From the NCBI GenBank assembly GCA_913030835.1, contig CAJWDP010000021.1, positions 1 to 47,987 on the forward strand: DNA of 47,987 nt, read 5' to 3'. The stretch comes from an uncultured Flavobacteriales bacterium (GTDB taxonomy: Bacteria; Bacteroidota; Bacteroidia; Flavobacteriales_D; Parvicellaceae). A program made the translations under genes and the position numbers. Shown here piece after piece: positions 31,262 to 40,596 of this stretch (positions are counted from its first letter, which is position 1; each line of letters opens with the position of its first letter). The notes beneath the pieces are model-generated. The model had not been told where the DNA came from. It did not search any database and saw nothing but the letters and a program-made list of their open reading frames with translations.

Positions 31262-32485
31262 ATGAAACGGTTACCCGACTTAAAAACGAAACGCATTGCG
31301 ATCAAATTGAGACCTTCTGCTGAAAAGCAGGTTAAGAAGGGGCACCCATGGGTTTTCTCAGATAGTTTAGTAAAAGGAGACATAGATGGAAATGCAGGAG
31401 ACGTCGCAGTTATTTTTGATTCCAAGAGCAACAAATTCTTGGCTTGTGGTTTATATGATCCGTATTCTCCGATTCGAATAAAGATCTTGCAGCACCACGT
31501 TGCAAAAGAGATCAATTACGACTGGTTCTATGATAGGATAAAGACAGCAAGGAATCTTCGGCTAAAGCATTTTGATAAAGAAACGACTAGCTTGCGTCTT
31601 GTTTTTGGTGAGAACGATGGTTTGCCCGGTCTAATTGTGGATCAGTACGAAAATGTTTTAGTCGTTAAATTGTATAGCCTGATCTGGGCGCCTTATCTGG
31701 ATTTTGTCCTTCAATGTTTAATTGAATTGTCCGATTGTCGTTCGATTGTATTGAGGTTAGGCCGAAATACGGTGAAAGGCTATCGCAGTCTTGGTTTACA
31801 CGACGGCCAGGTCATACATGGTAACCTGAACAATGAAGATGTGTTATTCAAAGAGCATGGGCTTACCTTTCAAGCGAACGTAATTGATGGTCACAAAACC
31901 GGTTTCTTTTTAGATCACCGCCACAATAGAAAAAGAGTGGGGGACCTTGCGAAGAACAAGCGAGTGCTTGACGTTTTTTGCTATGCAGGGGGATTTTCGG
32001 TCCATGCAATGAATGGTGGTGCCCGAGAGGTTGCAAGTATTGATGTAAGTGAACAGGCGCTAGAATTGGCGAAACGGAATATGACTTTAAATGGTTTGGG
32101 CGATAATGGAAAGCACAAAACAATAGTTGGAGACGCGTTTCGAGAGCTTGATAAGTTGATTAGTAATAAGAGAAAATACGATCTTGTTGTCATAGATCCA
32201 CCTTCGTTTGCGAAAAGCCAGAAGGAGATCAGAAAGGCATTGTTTCAGTACGAACGCTTAGCAAAGATGGGCGAACAATTAACAGCACCTAACGGTGTCC
32301 TTGTTCTTGCATCCTGCTCGTCTAGGATAAGTGCTCATGATTTTTACGAGGTGAACATGCAAGTAATTTCAGCCTCTGGTAGATTCGTTCAGCTAATTGA
32401 TCAGACTCAGCATGATGTAGATCACCCTATCGGATTTGAGGAGGGCGCTTATTTGAAATGTGGCTATTATCAATTTTTTGACTGA
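31262..32485 (+). CDS. rlmI: RlmI-like 23S rRNA (cytosine-C5) methyltransferase
   Basis: This 407-residue cytosolic protein has an N-terminal PUA domain (IKLRPSAEKQVKKGHPWVFS, DVAVIFDSKSNKFLACGLYD), a linking EEHI-type region (LRLVFGENDGLPGLIVDQYE), and a SAM methyltransferase domain. Motif I is LDVFCYAGGFSVHAMNGGA. The ASIDVSEQALELAKRN motif and the catalytic-loop LVVIDPPSFAKSQKE follow, with VLASCSSRIS near the end. This is the COG1092 (RlmI/YccW) layout. E. coli RlmI methylates C1962 of 23S rRNA; the site here is inferred by homology. It is monocistronic, with an ATG start preceded by an AT-rich spacer, and converges with the TerC gene. Confidence 0.92.
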   Translation: MKRLPDLKTKRIAIKLRPSAEKQVKKGHPWVFSDSLVKGDIDGNAGDVAVIFDSKSNKFLACGLYDPYSPIRIKILQHHVAKEINYDWFYDRIKTARNLRLKHFDKETTSLRLVFGENDGLPGLIVDQYENVLVVKLYSLIWAPYLDFVLQCLIELSDCRSIVLRLGRNTVKGYRSLGLHDGQVIHGNLNNEDVLFKEHGLTFQANVIDGHKTGFFLDHRHNRKRVGDLAKNKRVLDVFCYAGGFSVHAMNGGAREVASIDVSEQALELAKRNMTLNGLGDNGKHKTIVGDAFRELDKLISNKRKYDLVVIDPPSFAKSQKEIRKALFQYERLAKMGEQLTAPNGVLVLASCSSRISAHDFYEVNMQVISASGRFVQLIDQTQHDVDHPIGFEEGAYLKCGYYQFFD

Positions 32486-32497
32486 CCCAAAACAATT

Positions 32498-33328
32498 TCA
32501 TTCGGTTTTTGATCCATTCATTTCTTCAGCCTGCTCTAATTTGATGATCTTTTTTTGGTACCGACTTTGGATTATATCAATCAGTACCAAAATCACAATA
32601 ACGAAATAAAAAGTCGTTTTGCTCATCGGAACAATTTCCTCTCCAAATAGCTTAATATGAGCCAAGTGACCTCCTTCCGTTAAAAGCATAATGCCCACGA
32701 TAAAAAGAATAAATAAACCCAGGACCTCATACATTCTGTTTTTAGCCAAAAAGCGTGATACACGATCCGCCAATACAATCATTAGAATACCGCTTACAAC
32801 AATTGCCACGCACATAAGGGTCATTTCAACCCAATGCTGACCGATATCACTGGTGAGCGCAATAGCGCTAAGTACTGAATCAAAAGAAAATACGACGTTC
32901 ATTACAACAATCATTGTGATCACTCTGCCGGCAGAGCGCTTGCTTCCTTGTGCTCCTTTCTCCTCGTCAAGATTCTCATGCGAAATCATGTGCCATATTT
33001 CCTTTATTGCCGTATAAATTATGAAACCTCCACCAAACAAAACGATCAGGCTATGACCGGTGAATTTTGATTGAATCCAGTCCTTGTAATTGATCGAAAA
33101 TAGCGTGTCCTGAAAAAGTCCTATCAACGAGACCAGCAAGAATAATAGTCCAATTCGCAGTGCGATTGCCAAAGAAATTCCTAATCTTCTAGAGAATTGT
33201 TGTTTTTCCGGAGGTGCCTTTTTGGATTCAAGCGATATGTACAACAAGTTATCAAATCCGAGCACTGCCTGCAATAGGATTAACATCAGAAGGGTAGTCA
33301 TGTTACCCCATGTAAAAAGATCACTCAT
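32498..33328 (-). CDS. TerC-family integral membrane protein
   Basis: From the ATG at 33328 the protein is 276 residues with about seven transmembrane segments. Two conserved acidic motifs identify TerC: LLQAVLGFDNLLYISLESKK near residue 20 and VVFSFDSVLSAIALTSDIG mid-protein. A charged loop (HENLDEEKGAQGSKR) sits between. TerC-family proteins export metal ions such as manganese, often loading exported enzymes. That role is possible here but not shown. The last ~15 residues form a basic, coiled tail. The gene is 12 bp from the convergent RlmI-like gene. Confidence 0.88.
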   Translation of the reverse strand: MSDLFTWGNMTTLLMLILLQAVLGFDNLLYISLESKKAPPEKQQFSRRLGISLAIALRIGLLFLLVSLIGLFQDTLFSINYKDWIQSKFTGHSLIVLFGGGFIIYTAIKEIWHMISHENLDEEKGAQGSKRSAGRVITMIVVMNVVFSFDSVLSAIALTSDIGQHWVEMTLMCVAIVVSGILMIVLADRVSRFLAKNRMYEVLGLFILFIVGIMLLTEGGHLAHIKLFGEEIVPMSKTTFYFVIVILVLIDIIQSRYQKKIIKLEQAEEMNGSKTE

Positions 33329-33413
33329 GGAAAATAGTATCAAATTTTCTCAAAAATAATACATGTTTCGAATCAGGGATGATAGCGATGATCAAATGAT
33401 AGATATTGAGCAA

Positions 33414-36400
33414 TTATAGGCCCGCCTGGTTACTGTTTTCCAGAATTAATCTGTCGAAATTTATCATGTCTCCTGTTCTCACTTTGAGAATGTAAACACC
33501 GTCAGGTAGGTTCGATAAATTTACGCGGGTCAATCCGCTAATTTGTTGGCTAAATACGAGTTTTCCTTGCATATCAATAATCTCAAGCTCACTATTGGAA
33601 TATTCATCGGCATTAACTGAGATCATCCCAGATGATGGATTCGGAGCGAAGAGATACGGTAAGTCAAATGTGACAGCACGAATCGACGAGTGAGTTGTTT
33701 TTCCATCGTCATTTACTTGCTTAAGTCTGTAATAGGAAACGCCATGATGTGGATTCCTGTCTTCTGTTGAATATCTTATTTCAGAAACACTTGTTCCAGC
33801 CCCCTGAACCTCAATGATTTCTTCCCAATCCCGACCATCTTTTGATCGTTGAATGATGAAATGGTCATTGTTCGTTTCGGATAAAGTAGCCCAGCTAATA
33901 TCTACCTGCTTTGAGCGATCATCAGCTTCGGCTTCGAAGAATAACAATTCAACTGGGAATGGATTGGGAAGAACGATCAATGTTGTTTCGTCAGTGCTTC
34001 TGCATCCTGTAAGCACATCTGTTGTTTCTAAGCTGTAGGTTGTCGTATATACCGGGTGGAGCGAGGGGTTTGAAATGTTTCCGTCAGTTAGTGTAGATGC
34101 CGGAGTCCATGAAAAATCATAGTTATTCAAATCTACTACCACATCACAGGTTCTAAATTTTGTAACGGGTCTTTTATCACTTGCAGTATAGCTAGTAGCG
34201 TTACATGCAACAGCACCATCACTTCTATAATACAATACGGAATTGTAGCCCGTAGTTTCGTAAGGCGTGTAGGAATTATAGGTGTATCCCAAGGAGAGAT
34301 TGTTGAAGCAAATTTCCACTACCAGATTCGAGCTGCCGTCCCAATCGTAAGCATTGGTCAGTGTATGCATGTTGTAACCAGTAGTTACGTTCACAGCCTG
34401 AGGAGTAAAAACAGTTTCTAGGCCTGATTCCCAATCAGTTAACGCCATTGAGCTGGTTGTGCCCATCCGGATCGTGAAGTCATTGTACACAGTAGTTCCG
34501 TTTACCTGAGTTATTTCCCAACCAATTTCAGTTATTTTTCCGCCCATAAAACCCATTGTATTCAATTCATCAGCAGTATACAAAAACTGATGTTTTGCAT
34601 TTTTGTACCAATTCCCATATGGGGCAGGGTAGGATGTTACCGAGTTGGTGCTAACCGAAGTTCCGATTGTAACGTCAGCACCTGTTCCACCACATGTGTT
34701 GCTGCTACTGAGCCCTGAAATAGATGGAATACCCGATCCGACCTCTACGATTGTTGCTACTGTATCTCCGATATGTATGGTGTCGTTCGTTAAGGTTATA
34801 CTCACTTCAGGTGATTCCTCTGTCGAGACCAAAAGAACTATAGTATCCATTTTGGTGCAACCATAACTGTTTTGAATAGAAACGACATGATTCACAATTC
34901 CGGCAGCAGTGGCATGAACCGTTGGATTGCCAGAAGTAGGATCGTCGATAAAGGTAGCAGGTGACCAGCTGTAGGAATAAACTCCTCCAGATGGAACGGA
35001 TGTGCTGTAGTTCAACGTTTCATTTAAACATACTGTGTCACGATTCGGCGTAACACTGTGGTTAAATGTCGGAACTACGTCAACCGTAATCGTATCCATT
35101 GCAGAACATCCTATTATCCCTGTGTTATTAACCAATTGGTATGTGCTTGAGCTATTTGGTGAAACCAGTGTAGAGGCGCAGTTCGTGCAGGATATATTCG
35201 TTCCAACTACCAAAGGATCGCCTGATATCAAATTCCAGGTAAAATCAGTACCTCCTGATGCTGTTAACGTAACTTCGTCGCCCTCGCAAAGTGTTTGGTC
35301 TGCACCTGCAGATGTGTTTTCAACAAAAGTCACTTGCTTGGTATAGTAGCTAATCCCTTCAATAGGGCATGCATTATCGCTAATTTCGATGCTAAAAACA
35401 TTCACGCTTGGAACACCTGAAACCGCAGTCCAACATACAGTTGCTGTTGCTGAGTTCCCTGAACTTACCCAGCTAAACGTTGCTCCTGGAAGAACAGTTT
35501 CTACGTTCGAAGTAAGTGATACCACATCGATAGGGTCCGGGTCTGTAAAAGTCAAGTCAAAACAGAAACTAGATCCTTCACAGATCTGTATGTTGTTGTC
35601 GGAGTCAAGACTAGCATCTCCGGTAACTCCTGATATAAGTAAAGCTGAATAATCTCCTATCGTATTTGAACAATTCTGGACAACAAACTGCATGTCTCTG
35701 AACACGGTTCCAATGTAATCTCCACCATTGTCGTATTCTGTTATGCTCATAACAACAACATAGTAACCTACTGTAGTTGGTGTAAATTGAATTTCTCCTG
35801 TAAGGGAATCCACTACAATTCCGTCTATAGGAGATGCTCCTGAAAAGCCGGTTTCATAAGGAGCAGCTGATGATGGAGCTGAACGCGCATCGATCAAGCT
35901 ATACACTAGGTTGTCTCCGTCTGATTCCAAAATACCATAGTTGTAGGATACGGGTTGATTCACGCAAACATATGGAATTGGATGAGCAGTGAATCTGGGA
36001 GAGTTATTACAAACAGCATTAGAATTGTTCAGTGTTGCCTCAAAATAAGGGCTTACCTGACCAATTAAATTGTTGCTCGAGTTTCTGCAGCATACACCCC
36101 AGCTAAAACGAAAGCTATCGCACGTCTGAGTGAGAGTTACGGTAACTTCATAAGTATATTTCTGCATGCCGGGTAAAGAGCCACCGTAGCAAGTATTGTT
36201 TAGACTATCTGCTAGACACAACTGTGAAACATTAGTAAAGTTCTCTCCTGTTATAGAGTTGGTTACCAAAGTAGCCGTTAAAGTTTGAGAAGGGTAGCCA
36301 CAATCATTATTGACGTCAATGGTTTGTGTTGTGCCCATGGAAATACCACTGCAATCACGATACAGATTGAGTGTTATTCTGTATTGTCCGCTGCCTAAAC

Positions 36401-36509
36401 ATGTATAGGAGATATCACCACCAGAAATGTGGCTTGCCTGGACGGCGGATTGAGTCATCAGCGCGGCCAGCAATAAAAATGTATGCAGTGTTATGGTTCG
36501 GAATAGCAT
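33414..36509 (-). CDS. Large secreted multi-domain T9SS type A protein
   Basis: The ATG at 36509 gives 1031 residues and a good signal peptide (TFLLLAALMTQSAVQA). The mature N-terminus, SHISGGDISYTCLGSGQYRI, opens a beta domain seen often at the start of Bacteroidota surface proteins. Many Ig-like/PKD-like beta domains follow, several with paired Cys (CEGDEVTLTASGGTDFTW, CSAMDTITVDVVP, CTKMDTIVLLVS). A fibronectin-like module lies at ~865-955 (VELLFFEAEADDRSKQVDIS, YYRLKQVNDDGKTT). The last ~75 residues are the type A sorting domain (LFAPNPSSGMISV, GVYILKVRTGDM). No catalytic site was recognised; it is probably an adhesin or structural surface protein. Confidence 0.88.
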   Translation of the reverse strand: MLFRTITLHTFLLLAALMTQSAVQASHISGGDISYTCLGSGQYRITLNLYRDCSGISMGTTQTIDVNNDCGYPSQTLTATLVTNSITGENFTNVSQLCLADSLNNTCYGGSLPGMQKYTYEVTVTLTQTCDSFRFSWGVCCRNSSNNLIGQVSPYFEATLNNSNAVCNNSPRFTAHPIPYVCVNQPVSYNYGILESDGDNLVYSLIDARSAPSSAAPYETGFSGASPIDGIVVDSLTGEIQFTPTTVGYYVVVMSITEYDNGGDYIGTVFRDMQFVVQNCSNTIGDYSALLISGVTGDASLDSDNNIQICEGSSFCFDLTFTDPDPIDVVSLTSNVETVLPGATFSWVSSGNSATATVCWTAVSGVPSVNVFSIEISDNACPIEGISYYTKQVTFVENTSAGADQTLCEGDEVTLTASGGTDFTWNLISGDPLVVGTNISCTNCASTLVSPNSSSTYQLVNNTGIIGCSAMDTITVDVVPTFNHSVTPNRDTVCLNETLNYSTSVPSGGVYSYSWSPATFIDDPTSGNPTVHATAAGIVNHVVSIQNSYGCTKMDTIVLLVSTEESPEVSITLTNDTIHIGDTVATIVEVGSGIPSISGLSSSNTCGGTGADVTIGTSVSTNSVTSYPAPYGNWYKNAKHQFLYTADELNTMGFMGGKITEIGWEITQVNGTTVYNDFTIRMGTTSSMALTDWESGLETVFTPQAVNVTTGYNMHTLTNAYDWDGSSNLVVEICFNNLSLGYTYNSYTPYETTGYNSVLYYRSDGAVACNATSYTASDKRPVTKFRTCDVVVDLNNYDFSWTPASTLTDGNISNPSLHPVYTTTYSLETTDVLTGCRSTDETTLIVLPNPFPVELLFFEAEADDRSKQVDISWATLSETNNDHFIIQRSKDGRDWEEIIEVQGAGTSVSEIRYSTEDRNPHHGVSYYRLKQVNDDGKTTHSSIRAVTFDLPYLFAPNPSSGMISVNADEYSNSELEIIDMQGKLVFSQQISGLTRVNLSNLPDGVYILKVRTGDMINFDRLILENSNQAGL

Positions 36510-36600
36510 AATTACATCTTCATCTAGCAATGGACCTAAATCACATATAGTACCACTATCGCTAAAATGTCATAAAACACAGTAATATAGGTAGTTACAT

Positions 36601-36608
36601 TATTTTTG
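36601..36608 (+). promoter_or_regulatory. Possible -7 promoter element upstream of the T9SS esterase
   Basis: TATTTTTG matches the TAnnTTTG consensus exactly, but it lies 183 bp from the start codon at 36791 and lacks a clear TTG at -33. Low support. Confidence 0.25.
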
Positions 36609-36652
36609 CTGCGTGCCAAAGAATGCTTATAGTGTCATATAGGGACTTAAAT

Positions 36653-36665
36653 TCCCATTATGGGA
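36653..36665. promoter_or_regulatory. 13-base palindrome in the divergent intergenic region
   Basis: TCCCATTATGGGA has perfect 6-bp arms around one central base, in the 281-bp gap between the divergent T9SS protein and T9SS esterase genes. A 9-base direct repeat, ATTATATCG, also occurs nearby (36683 and 36752). It may be an operator; no second copy of the palindrome was noticed. Confidence 0.28.
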
Positions 36666-36790
36666 TATTTATTTAATATTGGATTATATCGCAATCAATC
36701 TAAATATGAGACAACTCAAACGAAATTTTTACAATATCCTAAGAACCATAAATTATATCGTATACAGATTATTCAATACATTTACTGAGT

Positions 36791-38254
36791 ATGAAAAACC
36801 TCATTATTACTGTATTGTTTGCTGTTTCGGTGACTAGTCCATGTGCTCAATCCTGCTCTAACTTGAGGTATGTAGACTCTCTATTTGATGTGACAACTAC
36901 CTATAATGTAGAATATCAACAAGCCAAACCATATGGTTCTTTGATCAACCTGCCATATCACCTTGATATTTACCAACCTGCTTCCGATACGCTCGCTTAT
37001 CGTCCATTGGTCATATTTCAATTCGGTGGGGGATTTTTAATAGGAGATAAACTAAATCCTCCTGCAAATGCGTATTGCAGCTATTGGGCGCAACACGGTT
37101 ACGTTTGTGTTTCCATCAACTACAGGCTTGGGTTCAATACGTTACTATCCGGTAGTGCAGAAAGAGCCGTATACCGAGCAGTTCAGGACTTGCAAGCGGC
37201 CCTTCGATTCCTGGTAGATGAGCGAACTACGTATGGAATAGATACGAGCAACATTATTGTCAGCGGAAACAGCGCCGGGGCGATATCGACCATGCACAGT
37301 GCATATATGGATGTGGATCAGGTCCCGGCATCCGTTAGTGGATTTGGGTTTGGCCTTGATTCAGACGATTTAGGAGATCCGTTTTCCTCAGGAAATACAA
37401 ATTTTGGAAATCAAGAAGTGATGGCAGACGGACTGATTGCCTGCTGGGGTGGAATGTTGGATACCAATCTGGTTGGTGACAGAACGGATGATTATGTGCC
37501 GATTATTTTATTTCATGGTGAAGATGATACAGCTGTGATGTATACCTCGGGACATCCATTCAGCTATCCGGCATTTCCCATTCTCTATGGAAGCTTGCCG
37601 CTAAAAACCAGAATGGACAACCAGGGTATTACGAGCAAGCTGGTTCCGTTTCCCGGAGCTGGCCATGAACCCGAACTTTTAAATCCTGCATATCTGGATA
37701 CCATTTTGGACGAATCCTCAAAATTTATGTACCAAGAGGTTCTGAAACCCATAATTACAGGAGTTTCAGGAGAAACCATGCCTTTTTTGAATAGCACAGA
37801 AGTCTACACTGTTTCTGCAAATGACCCCATAAGCGAGCTTTGCGTAACTTCTTCGACTGGTATTGTAATTGGACAATCCGGAAATCAGGTAACCGTTGAG
37901 TGGCCGGTTGCTGGACCAGACACGCTTCGGATTATAGCTGTCAATCACATTTTGGCAAATGATACAACGGTATTACCTATTGAGGTATCCGCATCGACCA
38001 GTCTGGAAGAACGGTTAATTACCAATTCGTCTATTTACCCCAATCCGGGCAATGGAATTGCCTTTTTGGACAATCCAAATGGATCAACCACCACCGTTAC
38101 TGTATATGCAGCCGACGGAAAATTGATCAAAGAGATTACAAGTAGTGCAAAGAAAATCGAAATAGACATTCGATCTTTTCCCTCAGGAATGTACTTAATT
38201 AGGAAATCAAATCAGGAAAGTAATCCGGATCAACAGCTGTTCATTTCAAACTAG
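36791..38254 (+). CDS. Secreted alpha/beta-hydrolase (esterase-like) with T9SS type A domain
   Basis: This 487-residue protein has a signal peptide (MKNLIITVLFAVSVTSPCAQ), a carboxylesterase-type catalytic domain at ~45-310, and a type A sorting domain at ~410-487 (SIYPNPGNGIAFLD, MYLIRKSNQESN). The catalytic residues are visible: nucleophile S161 in SGNSAGA, D245/D246 in LFHGEDDTAVM, and H292 in FPGAGHEPE. The oxyanion loop reads FQFGGGFLIG, with Phe where the usual HGGG has His. The closest groups are BD-FAE/carbohydrate esterase-like hydrolases, which cut acyl groups from polymers. It acts outside the cell. Substrate unknown. Confidence 0.88.
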   Translation: MKNLIITVLFAVSVTSPCAQSCSNLRYVDSLFDVTTTYNVEYQQAKPYGSLINLPYHLDIYQPASDTLAYRPLVIFQFGGGFLIGDKLNPPANAYCSYWAQHGYVCVSINYRLGFNTLLSGSAERAVYRAVQDLQAALRFLVDERTTYGIDTSNIIVSGNSAGAISTMHSAYMDVDQVPASVSGFGFGLDSDDLGDPFSSGNTNFGNQEVMADGLIACWGGMLDTNLVGDRTDDYVPIILFHGEDDTAVMYTSGHPFSYPAFPILYGSLPLKTRMDNQGITSKLVPFPGAGHEPELLNPAYLDTILDESSKFMYQEVLKPIITGVSGETMPFLNSTEVYTVSANDPISELCVTSSTGIVIGQSGNQVTVEWPVAGPDTLRIIAVNHILANDTTVLPIEVSASTSLEERLITNSSIYPNPGNGIAFLDNPNGSTTTVTVYAADGKLIKEITSSAKKIEIDIRSFPSGMYLIRKSNQESNPDQQLFISN

Positions 38255-38270
38255 ACAAAAGAACAATTGC

Positions 38271-38879
38271 CTAATCCTTTATGGATTGGAATGCGGGGTC
38301 ATTGGGGAAAAGATCCTTGGCAAATTTTACTAGCTCCTTTCTTTTATCGGGATCAAAAGCAACATAGTACATGGCTTCTCTGCGTTCAAAAGCCCATATA
38401 TTACAATTGAAGCAAAGCAGCACATAGAACCGCTCATACCCATTGTAAAATTTAATGCCTGCGCCGGGATCAAACGTACATCCTGATTTTACTTCTGATT
38501 CTGCCTTTTCCGAACCGGATAGAAATTCCAATAGACGTTTTAACTCTTCAACAGTAATTGATCTGTTAGAGCTATGATCATAATCCATACGGTTGCCATT
38601 ATCAGCAAATGACTCGTTGATATCGGGAAACGGAATTTCTTCAGAGAGCCTGCTGATGGATTCCTCTTCGATCATACGGTCGGGTAGTGCAGTAGGGTAA
38701 ATAGGCTGTTCAGCCATGGTCTCGAGTCGAAATAGCTTAACGGAGTCGGCATTGGACATCATAGCCAGTTCATCTGCGGTGTAGGCCTTGGTTTTGCTCT
38801 GTGCAACTCCGATGAATGAAAATGCAATAAGAACGACTGCAAGTGCAGCTTGTTCAAGAAAACGGGGCTTATGGAACAT
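38271..38879 (-). CDS. Exported protein of unknown function
   Basis: This 202-residue protein has a signal peptide (AALAVVLIAFSFIGVAQ, cleavage near residue 27). The N-terminal mature part is polar and likely disordered (~30-105). The C-terminal half is compact with Cys residues (SGCTFDPGAGIKFYNG, VLLCFNCNIWAFERREAMYY). The CFNC pair could bind a metal or form a disulfide. I do not recognise a family. It converges with the T9SS esterase (16 bp apart) and is divergent from phoD. Confidence 0.7.
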   Translation of the reverse strand: MFHKPRFLEQAALAVVLIAFSFIGVAQSKTKAYTADELAMMSNADSVKLFRLETMAEQPIYPTALPDRMIEEESISRLSEEIPFPDINESFADNGNRMDYDHSSNRSITVEELKRLLEFLSGSEKAESEVKSGCTFDPGAGIKFYNGYERFYVLLCFNCNIWAFERREAMYYVAFDPDKRKELVKFAKDLFPNDPAFQSIKD

Positions 38880-38894
38880 AGTTCTCTTTTTTCA

Positions 38895-38930
38895 CAAAAG
38901 ATAGTGAAATTATAATTCTGTTGAATCCAA
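38895..38930 (-). promoter_or_regulatory. Possible promoter for the exported unknown protein
   Basis: On the minus strand, TTG (38930-38928) and TATCTTTTG (38903-38895) resemble the Bacteroidota TTG/TAnnTTTG pair, with one extra base in the -7 box and a spacer of about 24. It lies 16 bp upstream of the start codon at 38879, which is close for a start site. Low support. Confidence 0.25.
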
Positions 38931-39015
38931 AAATTAATGCTCTCCTTATAAATTAAAAGGAAGGACTGTACCCCAGTAACGTTAGAATTGTAACTTCAAT
39001 CAAAAAAATCGGAAT

Positions 39016-40542
39016 ATGCGTTTAATGATGTATTTGGCTTTACTGACAGCTCACTTTTCCTATGCTCAGGAAAACATCAATCCTTCGAGAGATTCGTTAC
39101 AAATAGACCCTCTTTTGATTCCTCTAATCGATACTGCATTAGCACCATTTTATCACGGTGTTGCATCAGGCGATCCGACCAATAATTCCGTGATCATATG
39201 GACACGAATCACACCAGAAAAAGAGCTGGAAGAGCTGCCAGTTATGTGGGAGATTTCGGAAAATCGATTTTTTGACCCTATTATCAAAAGGGGGAGCAGT
39301 AGTACAGGTAAGTTTAGAGATTACACGGTTAAAGTAGATGTTACGGGAGTTGAATCAGGGAAACGCTATTTCTATCGATTTAGCTACGACGGCAAATTCT
39401 CATCTACCGGTACAACAAAAACTCTCCCCGAAAATCCGCAAAAGATGAATATCGCATTTGCTTCCTGCAGTAATTATGAATGGGGATATTTCAATGCCTA
39501 TGGAATTATGGCCAAAGACACTACCCTGGACTTGGTCGTTCATTTGGGCGATTACATTTACGAATACGGGGTAGGGAAATACGGAGACACCACTATAGGT
39601 AGATTGAATGTGCCATCCAAAGAAATCGTTTCTTTACAGGATTATCGCACGCGCTACTCTTTGTATCGATTGGATAAAGACCTGAATAAGGTCCATGAAA
39701 GCCTTCCGTTTGTCACCACTTGGGACGACCACGAAATTGCCAATAATTCGTACATGCATGGAGCGGAAAACCATCAGAGTGCTACTGAAGGCAATTGGAC
39801 CGATAGAAGAGCTGCCGGCACAAAAGCCTATTATGAATGGCTTCCAATTCGAGAGCCATCCGATGCTTTGTACCGGTCTTTTGGAATAGGGAACCTGATC
39901 AATCTGGTAATTTTGGACACCCGTATTACGGGCAGAACTGAGCAGATTTACGACCACACGGATGAAGCGTACGAAAACGAATCCAGGACCATTCTCGGGC
40001 AAAGACAGCTGGAATGGCTCAAAACGGAGCTGCAATCCCATCATTACTGGAAAATTATAGGAAATCAGGTTCCGGTTGGTCCGATGATCGTTCCAACTCG
40101 TGAAGGGAAACATCCTTATATGGACGGTTGGGACGGTTATCCTGCAGAAAGAAATCGCGTTTTACACTACATAAAAAACAAACAGATCAAGAATGTGGCA
40201 ATTGTAACCGGCGACTATCACAGTGCTTTTGCCATGGAAACACCATTTTCAGATACATCCGTAGCAGTAGAATTTGTTGTGCCAAGCATCAATTCTTCAA
40301 ACTACGATGAGCATACAGACAGTGCTACGGTTGTTCAGGCCAAAAATGCTTATCTGGCATACAATCCTCACATCAGCTATTGTAACCTGCAAGATCACGG
40401 GTATGTGAAGCTCAAGATCAATAAAGAAAGCATACTATCAGAGTTTGTTTACATAACTACGAAAACGGAACCGGATCATTCGGTCAAAAGCACAAATCGA
40501 TTTGAGGTATTATCCAATAGCAATAAAATTAGTGAACAATAA
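39016..40542 (+). CDS. PhoD-like alkaline phosphatase
   Basis: This 508-residue protein has a short signal peptide (MMYLALLTAHFSYAQ). An N-terminal beta domain (FYHGVASGDPTNNSVIIWTR) is typical of PhoD. The metallophosphatase core has FASCSNYEWG, the metal motif LVVHLGDYIYEYG, TTWDDHEIANNS, a KIIGNQVPVG segment and a C-terminal TGDYHSAFAME. PhoD enzymes cut phosphate mono- and diesters at the surface, with Ca/Fe in the site. No T9SS domain is seen, so it is probably periplasmic or soluble-secreted. It may help scavenge phosphate; no pho box was identified. Confidence 0.9.
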   Translation: MRLMMYLALLTAHFSYAQENINPSRDSLQIDPLLIPLIDTALAPFYHGVASGDPTNNSVIIWTRITPEKELEELPVMWEISENRFFDPIIKRGSSSTGKFRDYTVKVDVTGVESGKRYFYRFSYDGKFSSTGTTKTLPENPQKMNIAFASCSNYEWGYFNAYGIMAKDTTLDLVVHLGDYIYEYGVGKYGDTTIGRLNVPSKEIVSLQDYRTRYSLYRLDKDLNKVHESLPFVTTWDDHEIANNSYMHGAENHQSATEGNWTDRRAAGTKAYYEWLPIREPSDALYRSFGIGNLINLVILDTRITGRTEQIYDHTDEAYENESRTILGQRQLEWLKTELQSHHYWKIIGNQVPVGPMIVPTREGKHPYMDGWDGYPAERNRVLHYIKNKQIKNVAIVTGDYHSAFAMETPFSDTSVAVEFVVPSINSSNYDEHTDSATVVQAKNAYLAYNPHISYCNLQDHGYVKLKINKESILSEFVYITTKTEPDHSVKSTNRFEVLSNSNKISEQ

Positions 40543-40596
40543 AGGAGTACTCTATTCCAAGCTGTATACAACCGCTAGTTCAGTCTAGATAATTTT

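Noticed and set aside
39634-40113. 159-residue ORF opposite the PhoD gene
   Set aside because: It lies wholly antisense to a clear PhoD coding region and has no family features.
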